From: Novosphingobium sp. UBA1948
GTDB taxonomy: Bacteria > Pseudomonadota > Alphaproteobacteria > Sphingomonadales > Sphingomonadaceae
DNA: 17,867 bases
Reading direction: 5' to 3'
Assembly: GCA_002336765.1 (NCBI GenBank)
Contig: DDES01000094.1
Coordinates: forward strand, 3,949 to 21,815
This document shows, piece after piece, positions 6,815-12,601 of the stretch; the first letter of the stretch is position 1, and the number at the start of each line of letters is the position of its first letter. The position numbers and the translations under genes are program-made. The notes under the pieces are model-generated. The model saw nothing but the letters and a program-made list of their open reading frames with translations, did no database searches and was not told the origin of the DNA.

Positions 6815-7633
6815 ATGGCTATTTCCGGCATGATCCGCGTGATGGAGCGCGCTGCCCGCAAGGCTGGCCAGCGCCTCCGCCGCGATTTCGGCGAGGTCGA
6901 GCATCTGCAGGTGAGCCGCAAGGGCACCGCCGATTTCGTGACCCGCGCCGATCAGGCGAGCGAGCGCACGCTGTATGACGAGCTGCGCAACGCGCGGCCC
7001 GATTGGGGCTTTGTTCTGGAAGAGGGCGGTGTGATCGAGGGCGATCCCACCAAGCCGCGCTGGATCATCGACCCGCTCGACGGCACCACCAATTTTATCC
7101 ACGGCATCCCGCATTTCGCGATCTCGATCGCGGCGCAGGAGCCCAAGCTGGATGGATCGGGTTGGGGCGATGTGGTGGCGGGGCTGGTGTACCAGCCTGT
7201 CACCGACGAGAGCTTCTGGGCCGAAAAGACCCGTGGCGCGTGGCTGCATGACCGCCGCCTGCGCGTGTCGGGCCGCCGCCATCTCGATGAAAGCCTGATC
7301 GCCACCGGCATTCCCTTTGCGGGCCACGGCGACACGCTGGAATGGCAGAAGATCTACGCCGCGCTGGCGCCGCAGGTGGCGGGCATCCGTCGCTTCGGTT
7401 CGGCGGCACTCGATCTGGCCTGGGTGGCTGCCGGTCGTTACGAGGGTTTCTGGGAATCGAACCTCAAGCCCTGGGACACGGCGGCAGGCTGTCTGCTGGT
7501 GCGCGAGGCGGGTGGTTTCGTCTCGAACTATCGCGGTCAGTCGCTGCCGGTGTGTGACGAGGAAGTGCTGGCGGGCAATGATGCGCTGCACTCGCGCATG
7601 CACAAGCTGATTGTGGGTGCGCTTAAGGATTGA
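6815..7633 (+). CDS. Inositol monophosphatase family protein (SuhB-like)
   Basis: Mg-dependent, Li-sensitive-type phosphatase of 272 residues acting on inositol phosphate or related sugar/nucleotide phosphates in the cytosol. The three metal-binding elements are visible: Glu70 in VLEEGG, motif A DPLDGTTNF with Asp86 and Asp89, and motif B WDTAAG with Asp221. RADQASE (about 44-50) is the usual helix preceding the active site. The glutamate motif reads LEEGG in place of the more common GEESG. The gene follows efp by 6 nt and shares its transcript. In bacteria such proteins can also act in RNA-polymerase/ribosome assembly (SuhB of E. coli) or as a fructose-bisphosphatase/inositol phosphatase. 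With the glycolytic genes nearby, a sugar-phosphatase role is possible but cannot be told from sequence alone. Confidence 0.9.
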   Translation: MAISGMIRVMERAARKAGQRLRRDFGEVEHLQVSRKGTADFVTRADQASERTLYDELRNARPDWGFVLEEGGVIEGDPTKPRWIIDPLDGTTNFIHGIPHFAISIAAQEPKLDGSGWGDVVAGLVYQPVTDESFWAEKTRGAWLHDRRLRVSGRRHLDESLIATGIPFAGHGDTLEWQKIYAALAPQVAGIRRFGSAALDLAWVAAGRYEGFWESNLKPWDTAAGCLLVREAGGFVSNYRGQSLPVCDEEVLAGNDALHSRMHKLIVGALKD

Positions 7634-7639
7634 CGTTGA

Positions 7640-7669
7640 GGGTGAAGGGCGGCTAAGCGCGCTTCACCC
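7640..7669 (+). terminator. Stem-loop after the IMPase gene
   Basis: GGGTGAAG (7640-7647) and CTTCACCC (7662-7669) pair perfectly over 8 bp with a 14-nt loop, just after the stop at 7631-7633 and 8 nt before the tRNA. There is no U-tract, so it may act as a 3' stabiliser or processing structure between mRNA and tRNA. Confidence 0.35.
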
Positions 7670-7677
7670 GCAAGGTT

Positions 7678-7761
7678 GCCCCTGTGGTGGAATGGTAGAC
7701 GCGACCGACTCAAAATCGGTTGGAGAGATCCGTGCCCGTTCGAGTCGGGCCAGGGGCACCA
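7678..7761 (+). tRNA. tRNA-Leu, anticodon CAA
   Basis: An 84-nt class II tRNA with encoded CCA. The acceptor stem pairs GCCCCTG (7678-7684) with CAGGGGC (7751-7757), then discriminator A7758 and CCA (7759-7761). The anticodon stem ACCGA/TCGGT (7704-7708/7716-7720) encloses the loop CTCAAAA with anticodon CAA at 7711-7713, reading UUG. The extended variable arm (about 7721-7733) has a small GGA/TCC stem. The T stem GCCCG/CGGGC (7734-7738/7746-7750) closes the loop TTCGAGT. The long variable arm and anticodon agree on leucine. Confidence 0.97.
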
Positions 7762-7782
7762 CCTTTTGAACTGCAGACAGGA

Positions 7783-7810
7783 AAAAAGGCGCCCCGTGGG
7801 GCGCCTTTTT
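7783..7810. terminator. Bidirectional intrinsic terminator between tRNA-Leu and the SulP gene
   Basis: AAAAAGGCGCCCC (7783-7795) pairs with GGGGCGCCTTTTT (7798-7810). The stem is GC-rich with an effective 4-nt loop and a T-run on both strands. It ends the tRNA transcript 22 nt downstream, and on the minus strand ends the SulP transcript 14 nt after its stop. Confidence 0.93.
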
Positions 7811-7823
7811 GTTTTCGGCCCGA

Positions 7824-9338
7824 TCAATGCGCCGCCAGTGGCCGCAAGAGATCCTCCGGCCCGCTGACCTGCACCGCATGGCCGGCCTTGCGCCGCCGCG
7901 CGATCCATTCGCCCAGCATTTCCGCCGTGGTGTGATCCATGCCCTTCACCTCGTGCAGGTCGAGCATCACCTTGCGATGGGGCGACATACTCTCCAGCCG
8001 ATGGGTCAGGCGGCCAAGGCTGAGGAAAGTCGCCGCGCCGTGCAGGCGAACATGCTGGCCTTCCTCGTTGTGCTCCTCATGCACCCCCAGCTTGCCCTTG
8101 CGCAGCAGCGGCAGCAGTTCGGCAAAAGACAACACCATACCCGCGACAACGCCGGTCAGCAGGTCTTTCGACACCACCAGCGCAAAGGTCACTACCCAGA
8201 TCGCGGCGGGCATCGGGCCATGCGTTTCGAACAGGTGACGCACATGCTTGAGACTGACCAGACGCCAGCCGGTCACCACCAGCACCCCGCCCAGCGCTGC
8301 CATCGGCACCTCGCGTAGCAGCCACGGCAGTAGCGCGACAAAGCCGAGGATCCATGCGCCATGCAGAATGGTGGACAGGCGCGTGGTGGCGCCCGCCTGC
8401 ACATTGGCAGAAGAGCGAACGATCACGCCCGTCATCGGCAGGGCGCCCACCGCACCGCACAGCAGATTGCCGATGCCCTGCGCGCGCAGTTCCTTGTTGT
8501 AATCAGTGCGGACGCCATCATGCATCCGGTCCACTGCCGCCGCCGAGAGCAGCGTTTCCGCGCTGGCGATGAAGGCAATGGCGATCGCGGCGGTGATGAT
8601 GGCGGGATTGCCGAGCGGCGCGAAGAAACCGGCCTGTGGTGTGGCAAAGGCCGCCGCGATGGATTCGGGCACCACCACGCGGGCGACATCCAGCCCGAAG
8701 GCCGAGGCGATCACCGTCGCCGCGCCCACGCCCAGCAGCGCGCCGGGCACCAGCGCCAATCGCGCAGGACGCCATTTTTCCCATGCCAGCATGGTACCGA
8801 TCGTCACCAGACCCAGCATCAGCGCCAGTTCCGTCGAGCGCCAGTCCGTGAGCGAGAGGCCCAAAACCCGGCCCGGCATCGCCGCCAGATTGGCAGGGCC
8901 GCTTGATAGAGGTTTCTGGTCAAACAGGATATGGAACTGGCCCAGCACGATCAGCGCACCAATGCCTGCCAACATGCCATGCACCACGGCGGGGCTGATC
9001 GAGCGAAACAGGCCACCCATGCGCGCCATACCCGCCACAAACTGGATCGCACCAGCCAGTACCAGCATCGGGCCGAGGGCGGAGAGGCCATGATCGCGCA
9101 CGAATTCGAACACGATCACCGCCAGACCTGCCGCCGGCCCCGAAACCTGCAAAGGCGAACCGGCGAGCAAGCCAACGACCAGCCCGCCGATGATGCCTGT
9201 CACCAGCCCCTTTTCCGGCGGAACGCCCGAGGCGATGGCAATGCCCATGCACAGGGGCATTGCCACCAGAAAGACCACGATGGAGGCGGTGAAGTCGCGC
9301 AACATGGCGCCGCCCTTCAATCGGTCGAGCAGGCTCAT
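7824..9338 (-). CDS. SulP-family anion transporter with C-terminal STAS domain
   Basis: Inner-membrane SLC26/SulP transporter of 504 residues. The SulP core begins with FLVAMPLCMGIAIASGVPP (23-41) and the substrate-site segment SPLQVSGPAAGL (61-72). About 10-12 further hydrophobic helices follow, including SAETLLSAAAVDRM. A cytoplasmic STAS domain occupies about 425-504 (HVRLHGAATFLSL, KVMLDLHEVKGMDHTTAEML). The start codon overlaps the stop of the carbonic anhydrase gene as ATGA, so translation is coupled. SulP proteins linked to carbonic anhydrase, including natural fusions such as Rv3273 of Mycobacterium tuberculosis, are proposed to carry bicarbonate, which is the best guess here. Sulfate or another anion remains possible, since substrate cannot be read from these motifs. 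Confidence 0.93.
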   Translation of the reverse strand: MSLLDRLKGGAMLRDFTASIVVFLVAMPLCMGIAIASGVPPEKGLVTGIIGGLVVGLLAGSPLQVSGPAAGLAVIVFEFVRDHGLSALGPMLVLAGAIQFVAGMARMGGLFRSISPAVVHGMLAGIGALIVLGQFHILFDQKPLSSGPANLAAMPGRVLGLSLTDWRSTELALMLGLVTIGTMLAWEKWRPARLALVPGALLGVGAATVIASAFGLDVARVVVPESIAAAFATPQAGFFAPLGNPAIITAAIAIAFIASAETLLSAAAVDRMHDGVRTDYNKELRAQGIGNLLCGAVGALPMTGVIVRSSANVQAGATTRLSTILHGAWILGFVALLPWLLREVPMAALGGVLVVTGWRLVSLKHVRHLFETHGPMPAAIWVVTFALVVSKDLLTGVVAGMVLSFAELLPLLRKGKLGVHEEHNEEGQHVRLHGAATFLSLGRLTHRLESMSPHRKVMLDLHEVKGMDHTTAEMLGEWIARRRKAGHAVQVSGPEDLLRPLAAH

Positions 9339-10030
9339 TCCGCCGCCTCCGCCACGGCAACATCCTTGGCCATCCGGTTGCGTGCAGGCAAGGCCACCGG
9401 CAGCGGCTGGTCCTCGCGCAGGGGCACGAACTGGCCGGTCTCGCCATCAAGGCCGAGCACCTGACCTGCGTGAATGTCGACAAACCAGCCATGCAGCGCC
9501 ATATCGCCACCCGCCAGCGCCGCAGCTACCGAGGGGTGCGTGCGCAGATGCGCCAACTGGGCGATGACGTTTTCGAGGCTGACGGCGCGGATTCGTTCGG
9601 TGCCTTCGAGATGGCCACAGCAGGTCGAGACGACATGCTCGGCCGCCGCACCGTGGCGCAGCCATGCCGCTACATTGGGCATACGCTCCAGCCCTTCGGG
9701 ATAGGCCAGCGCCTTCATCGCGCCGCAGTCCGAATGGCCACACACGATGATATCGCGCACGCCCAGCGCCGCCACGGCATATTCCACCGTGGAGGATACG
9801 CCGCCGTTCATGGTGGCAAAGGGCGGCACGATATTGCCCGCGTTGCGGCAGACGAACAGATCGCCCGGCTGGGCCTGCAGGATCTGTTCGGGAACGATGC
9901 GCGAATCCGCGCAGGAGATCATCAGCGCCTTGGGGCTTTGGCCAAAGGCGGTGAGTTTGGCGAACAATTCGCCGCTGGCAGGAAACACCTGCTTTTCAAA
10001 GCTGAAGACGCGACCAATCAGTTCATTCAT
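9335..10030 (-). CDS. Beta-class carbonic anhydrase
   Basis: Zinc enzyme of 231 residues interconverting CO2 and bicarbonate in the cytosol. The zinc and catalytic residues are intact: Cys40-x-Asp42-x-Arg44 in SCADSR and His99-x-x-Cys102 in CGHSDCGAM, plus VCRNAGNIVPP. The ATG at 10030 is chosen over the in-frame ATG at 10051 because AAAGGA (10039-10044 on the complement) sits 8 nt before it and the product then starts in the usual way, MNELIGRVFSFEK. The stop TGA overlaps the SulP start, giving a two-gene operon. The enzyme would supply or consume bicarbonate carried by the transporter. No signal peptide is seen. Confidence 0.96.
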   Translation of the reverse strand: MNELIGRVFSFEKQVFPASGELFAKLTAFGQSPKALMISCADSRIVPEQILQAQPGDLFVCRNAGNIVPPFATMNGGVSSTVEYAVAALGVRDIIVCGHSDCGAMKALAYPEGLERMPNVAAWLRHGAAAEHVVSTCCGHLEGTERIRAVSLENVIAQLAHLRTHPSVAAALAGGDMALHGWFVDIHAGQVLGLDGETGQFVPLREDQPLPVALPARNRMAKDVAVAEAAE

Positions 10031-10155
10031 CGCTTGAGTCCTTTCCGTCATGGTGGTGCCCCGCGATCTGCGGGGCCATGAGGGACAAGGTAGCGGGCCG
10101 ATTTTTCGTAGAACGCTCTGCTTTGTAAGGAATTATGTCTCGCGCTCGGCCCGCC

Positions 10156-10863
10156 TTACAGGCGCTGCACTTCGGCGGTGAACATATAGCCCACACCGCG
10201 CACGGTGATGATCGGCGACATGTTGCGCGCATCGGTCAACTTGCGGCGCAGGCGGCTGACCAGCACATCGACGCTGCGGTCCGATGCGTCGGACAGGCGG
10301 GTGCGCGACAGTTCGATCAACCGCTGGCGCCCGATTACGCGCTGTGGCTGGTTGAGCAGGGTGGAGAGCAGATCGAATTCCGCGCCGGTCAGATCGACCA
10401 GCGTGCCATCGGGCGAACGCAACTCGTGGCGCGCCAGCGAGAGCACCCAGCCGTCAAAGGCCAGATCGCGGCTGGTGTGCTGGTCGGCGGCATCGCTTTG
10501 TCCGCGCCGAAGCACCGCGCCGACCCGCGCGGCCAGTTCGCGCGTGCCAAAGGGCTTGGGCACATAGTCATCCGCGCCCAGTTCAAGGCCGAGTACGCGG
10601 TCCTCCTCGCTGGCACGGGCCGAGATGAAGATTACCGGCGTATCATGATCGCGGCGCAGACGGCGCAACAGTTCGATGCCGTTGGTGCCGGGCAGCATGA
10701 TGTCGAGCACGATCAGGTCCACCGGATGGCTGTCAAGCACCACCCACATTTCGGCACCGGTGGAGGCGGTGACGACATTATAGCCATCGCCCCGCAGCGC
10801 GCGGGCGGTCAGGATGCGCAGGGCGGAATCATCTTCAACAAGGAGAATAGTGCGGGCAGGCAT
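10156..10863 (-). CDS. OmpR/PhoB-family response regulator, orphan
   Basis: Two-domain DNA-binding response regulator of 235 residues. In the receiver domain (about 4-120) the acidic pocket is Glu10-Asp11-Asp12, the phosphoacceptor is Asp54 in LIVLDIMLPG, and Lys103 is in DDYVPKPF. The winged-helix effector (about 135-232) carries LTGAEFDLLSTLLNQPQRVIGR, SVDVLVSRLRRKL and TVRGVGYMF. The frame opens at a TTG (10893), but ATG 10863 (MPARTILLVEDD) is the better start. No histidine kinase gene is adjacent, so the partner is unknown. Downstream on the same strand is the carbonic anhydrase/SulP pair after a 125-nt gap, which makes regulation of that operon a possible but untested idea. A structured inverted repeat lies 35 nt upstream of the start. 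Confidence 0.94.
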   Translation of the reverse strand: MPARTILLVEDDSALRILTARALRGDGYNVVTASTGAEMWVVLDSHPVDLIVLDIMLPGTNGIELLRRLRRDHDTPVIFISARASEEDRVLGLELGADDYVPKPFGTRELAARVGAVLRRGQSDAADQHTSRDLAFDGWVLSLARHELRSPDGTLVDLTGAEFDLLSTLLNQPQRVIGRQRLIELSRTRLSDASDRSVDVLVSRLRRKLTDARNMSPIITVRGVGYMFTAEVQRL

Positions 10864-10897
10864 GGCTTTCGCTTTGTCGGGGGCGTTGGGCAAAAGT

Positions 10898-10939
10898 GCA
10901 GCCGATCTGTGATGCCCTATGCATCAACAAATCGGCTGC
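10898..10939 (-). promoter_or_regulatory. Long interrupted stem-loop or operator upstream of the response regulator
   Basis: GCAGCCGAT (10898-10906) pairs with ATCGGCTGC (10931-10939). Inside it TGATGC (10910-10915) pairs with GCATCA (10921-10926) around a 5-nt loop, separated by a small internal loop. It lies 35 nt before the regulator's ATG and, read on the minus strand, is followed by ACTTTTG. It could be an autoregulatory operator, a 5' leader structure or a weak terminator. Confidence 0.45.
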
Positions 10940-10947
10940 GAGGTTGC

Positions 10948-10979
10948 GGCGGGCAGAGGAGGATCAGCCTGTGCCCGCC
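10948..10979. repeat. Inverted repeat, 8 bp
   Basis: GGCGGGCA (10948-10955) and TGCCCGCC (10972-10979) pair perfectly with a 16-nt spacer. It is the middle one of three consecutive inverted repeats in the 187-nt gap between the response regulator and the next gene. There is no T-run on either side. Confidence 0.4.
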
Positions 10980-10990
10980 AAGGCAGGGCT

Positions 10991-11038
10991 ACTCCGGCGC
11001 GTTTACGGCAAGCGGGGGCCAGACCTTTGCGCCGGAGT
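10991..11038 (-). repeat. 10-bp inverted repeat just after the exported-protein gene
   Basis: ACTCCGGCGC (10991-11000) and GCGCCGGAGT (11029-11038) are perfect complements with a 28-nt spacer. They begin 12 nt after the stop of the minus-strand gene ending at 11051. It may be the 3' hairpin of that transcript; no U-tract follows, so an intrinsic terminator is not supported. Confidence 0.45.
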
Positions 11039-11050
11039 ATGGACGGGATC

Positions 11051-11689
11051 TCAGCCCTGCTTGATTGCTGTGCCGCCGCGATAGGCATCCACCGCCGCCA
11101 GCAGTCCGGCCACTTCGGCAGGAGCCAGCGCGGCGGTCACATCGCGGCCATGCGCGTCCTTGAGGCGATAGCGCCACGGGGCGTTGGCATCGGCGCGATA
11201 GGACGCGGCCACTTCGCGCAACACCTGTTCAGGCACATCGAAGGCGACGCGGATGCGCTGGTCGCAACGGGTGCTGGTGTCGTCGGTGACGCAATTGTCG
11301 GTCCAGGCGCGGGCAATCGTCAGATCCTGCGCGCGGTGCTGGCCGCCGGCCACGAAATGCACGCGGCGGAACTCGCGGTGGGCCTCGCTGTTCACCAATT
11401 CGTTCCACACGCGGAAGGTGACCTTGCCGCTGGCACGGTCGAGTTCGGCATAGACATGACTGTCGCCATAGACCTCGCCCGGCAGATGCAGGCTTTTGGC
11501 GTGCACAGGCTGCGAGGAAAAGGTGATATGCGGCTCAAGCTGGTCGTCATGGATGCTGACCGCCTGCATGCTCTGCTGTGCGGTGATGCGCGCCAGCGAG
11601 GCGGGCAGGCGTTCGAGAGCGTTGGCCGCCTGCGGCAGCATCAGGGTGAGGCTGGCCAGTAGCGATAGTTTGATGGTGTTGAGCTTCAT
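11051..11689 (-). CDS. Probable exported protein of unknown function
   Basis: I do not recognise the family. The product has 212 residues with a clear Sec-type signal peptide (basic MKLNTIK, hydrophobic LSLLASLTLMLPQ, AANA cleavage region near 25). The mature part is hydrophilic, with SFEAHREF-like charged stretches and one cysteine pair in DNCVTDDTSTRC, consistent with a periplasmic protein holding a small disulfide loop. No lipobox, transmembrane helix or catalytic motif is evident. The start at 11689 is firm, with AAGGAG (11698-11703 on the complement) 8 nt upstream. A second small exported protein is encoded 51 nt upstream on the same strand, so the two are probably cotranscribed. A 10-bp inverted repeat follows the stop. 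Confidence 0.75.
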   Translation of the reverse strand: MKLNTIKLSLLASLTLMLPQAANALERLPASLARITAQQSMQAVSIHDDQLEPHITFSSQPVHAKSLHLPGEVYGDSHVYAELDRASGKVTFRVWNELVNSEAHREFRRVHFVAGGQHRAQDLTIARAWTDNCVTDDTSTRCDQRIRVAFDVPEQVLREVAASYRADANAPWRYRLKDAHGRDVTAALAPAEVAGLLAAVDAYRGGTAIKQG

Positions 11690-11740
11690 CAGATTGGCTC
11701 CTTATGCGGGTGTAACGTGTCTGCGGAATGCGCGGCAGGG

Positions 11741-12013
11741 TCATGATGCCGCTGGCGTGGTGCGGGCAACGGGCCGCAGGCAGCCCTTGTTCTTGCTCGG
11801 CTCGGGATGGCAGGCGCGCCAGTCGACCTGCGCTTCATGCTTTTCGTGGCGGGTGGCCTCGTCGCGCGCTTCGGAGTGCGGGCGGGTCTGGCCATAGGGG
11901 GTAACGCAGCCTGCGATCTTGCCTTGAGGGTGGCAGCCGATCATCTGCGCGGCGTCGGGCTGGATTGGGTTAGCGGCACTGGCCAATGCCAGCGCATAAA
12001 GGGACAGGATCAT
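11741..12013 (-). CDS. Small cysteine-containing exported protein of unknown function
   Basis: A 90-residue product with a short N-terminal signal-like segment (MILSLYALALASAANP). Its mature part carries four cysteines in two loosely similar segments, IGCHPQGKIAGC and RACHPEPSKNKGC. Both contain a Cys-His-Pro triplet and a second Cys 8-9 residues later. Between them is a highly charged stretch rich in Arg, Glu and His (SEARDEATRHEKHEAQ). No family is recognised. The ATG at 12013 has GGAG about 9 nt upstream, and the larger exported-protein gene starts 51 nt downstream. The paired CHP segments could bind a metal or form two disulfides, which is inference only. A short non-conserved ORF cannot be fully excluded. 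Confidence 0.6.
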   Translation of the reverse strand: MILSLYALALASAANPIQPDAAQMIGCHPQGKIAGCVTPYGQTRPHSEARDEATRHEKHEAQVDWRACHPEPSKNKGCLRPVARTTPAAS

Positions 12014-12120
12014 CGCTCTACTCCGGTGCTTGTCATGCCACCGATGTAGAAGGGCCCGTTTTCGCTTGGGCTGCTGGATTGTAAAATAATGTTTCCGCTG
12101 CGCTGCGGTGAGGGGCGCAG
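12014..12120 (-). promoter_or_regulatory. Upstream region of the exported-protein pair
   Basis: This 107-nt non-coding stretch precedes the minus-strand gene starting at 12013. It contains an AT-rich patch (about 12080-12092) that reads TTATTTTACAAT on the minus strand, with TACAAT as a possible -10 element. I see no convincing -35 partner, so the promoter call is weak. Confidence 0.25.
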
Positions 12121-12152
12121 AAAAAAGGCCGCCGGAATGCTCTCCGGCGGCC
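12121..12152 (-). terminator. Intrinsic terminator on the minus strand
   Basis: GGCCGCCGGA (12127-12136) pairs with TCCGGCGGCC (12143-12152) around a 6-nt loop. On the minus strand the stem is followed by six T residues (12126-12121). It lies 76 nt downstream of the small gene ending at 12229 and separates it from the exported-protein pair. Confidence 0.9.
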
Positions 12153-12228
12153 CTTGTTACTCCTCCCCAGGAGTTCGGTTCAGTTCAGTCCCATGCGCCT
12201 TCGTGGGCGGGCGCTCGGGGTATTCGCC

Positions 12229-12432
12229 TCAGGTATAGCTGCCGAGGCGATGGTAGAGTGCGTTGATCTTCGCGGTTTCCTCGGTGTCCGTGGTCACCTT
12301 GGCATGGCTGGCCAGCGCGGCGCGCAGCAGACGGAAATCGGCGGTCGAGAGCAGGGCGCGGGCGCGGGCGGGTTCGCGCGGAGCGGGGGTCTCGTCGGCG
12401 GGGGGCGGGTTGATCGCGGTATTGCTGGTCAT
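12229..12432 (-). CDS. Small protein of unknown function (67 residues)
   Basis: No family is recognised. The N-terminal 30 residues are proline- and alanine-rich and probably disordered (NPPPADETPAPREPARAR). The C-terminal half, STADFRLLRAALASHAKVTTDTEETAKINALYHRLGSYT, looks helical and soluble, with no signal peptide or membrane segment. ATG 12432 is well set by AAGGAG (12439-12444 on the complement) with a 6-nt spacer. The frame continues upstream to 12528, but that part has no such site. A strong minus-strand terminator follows at 12121-12152, so this is a self-contained transcription unit. It is transcribed divergently from the ScfR-type regulator and shares its control region. Being a real gene rests on the ribosome-binding site, the terminator and the context. 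Confidence 0.65.
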   Translation of the reverse strand: MTSNTAINPPPADETPAPREPARARALLSTADFRLLRAALASHAKVTTDTEETAKINALYHRLGSYT

Positions 12433-12601
12433 GGCAGGCTCCTTCACACATCGGGCGATCGCTGTGGTGCGTCGCTCTATGCAGTCTGGATAAGCGGACG
12501 GGGTGCGATTGAGTAGATTAAATGACAAACTATCTTGTCATGGCGCGTCAAATTCCGGAATTGATCTTGTAAAATTGTAAATATTGTGACATGACGCAGA
12601 T
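12433..12601. promoter_or_regulatory. AT-rich divergent control region with palindromes
   Basis: This 169-nt gap between divergent genes is clearly more AT-rich than its surroundings from about 12510 on. It holds ATGACAA-actatc-TTGTCAT (12522-12541), the perfect 12-bp palindrome AATTCCGGAATT (12551-12562), and phased repeats TTGTAAA (12567-12573), TTGTAAA (12575-12581) and TTGTGAC (12584-12590). These are good candidates for operators of the regulator encoded just to the right. No clear Shine-Dalgarno precedes the ATG at 12602. A possible -35 TTGATC (12561) with a poor -10 TATTGT (12582) would give a very short leader. Confidence 0.5.

Noticed and set aside
6230..7603. Upstream extension of the minus-strand exported-protein frame to 601 residues
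   Set aside because: The extension is antisense to efp and the IMPase gene, both certain; the signal peptide shows the real start is near 6190-6229.
10093..10154. 9-bp inverted repeat GCGGGCCGA/TCGGCCCGC between the response regulator and carbonic anhydrase genes
   Set aside because: The 44-nt spacer and lack of a T-run make a terminator unlikely; in GC-rich DNA such a pair can occur by chance.
10135..11064. 309-residue plus-strand frame opposite the response regulator
   Set aside because: Antisense to a complete receiver plus winged-helix protein; composition is that of a shadow frame.
12154..12516. 120-residue plus-strand frame opposite the 67-residue protein
   Set aside because: Glycine/arginine-rich with no ribosome-binding site; the minus-strand gene has both a strong Shine-Dalgarno and a terminator.
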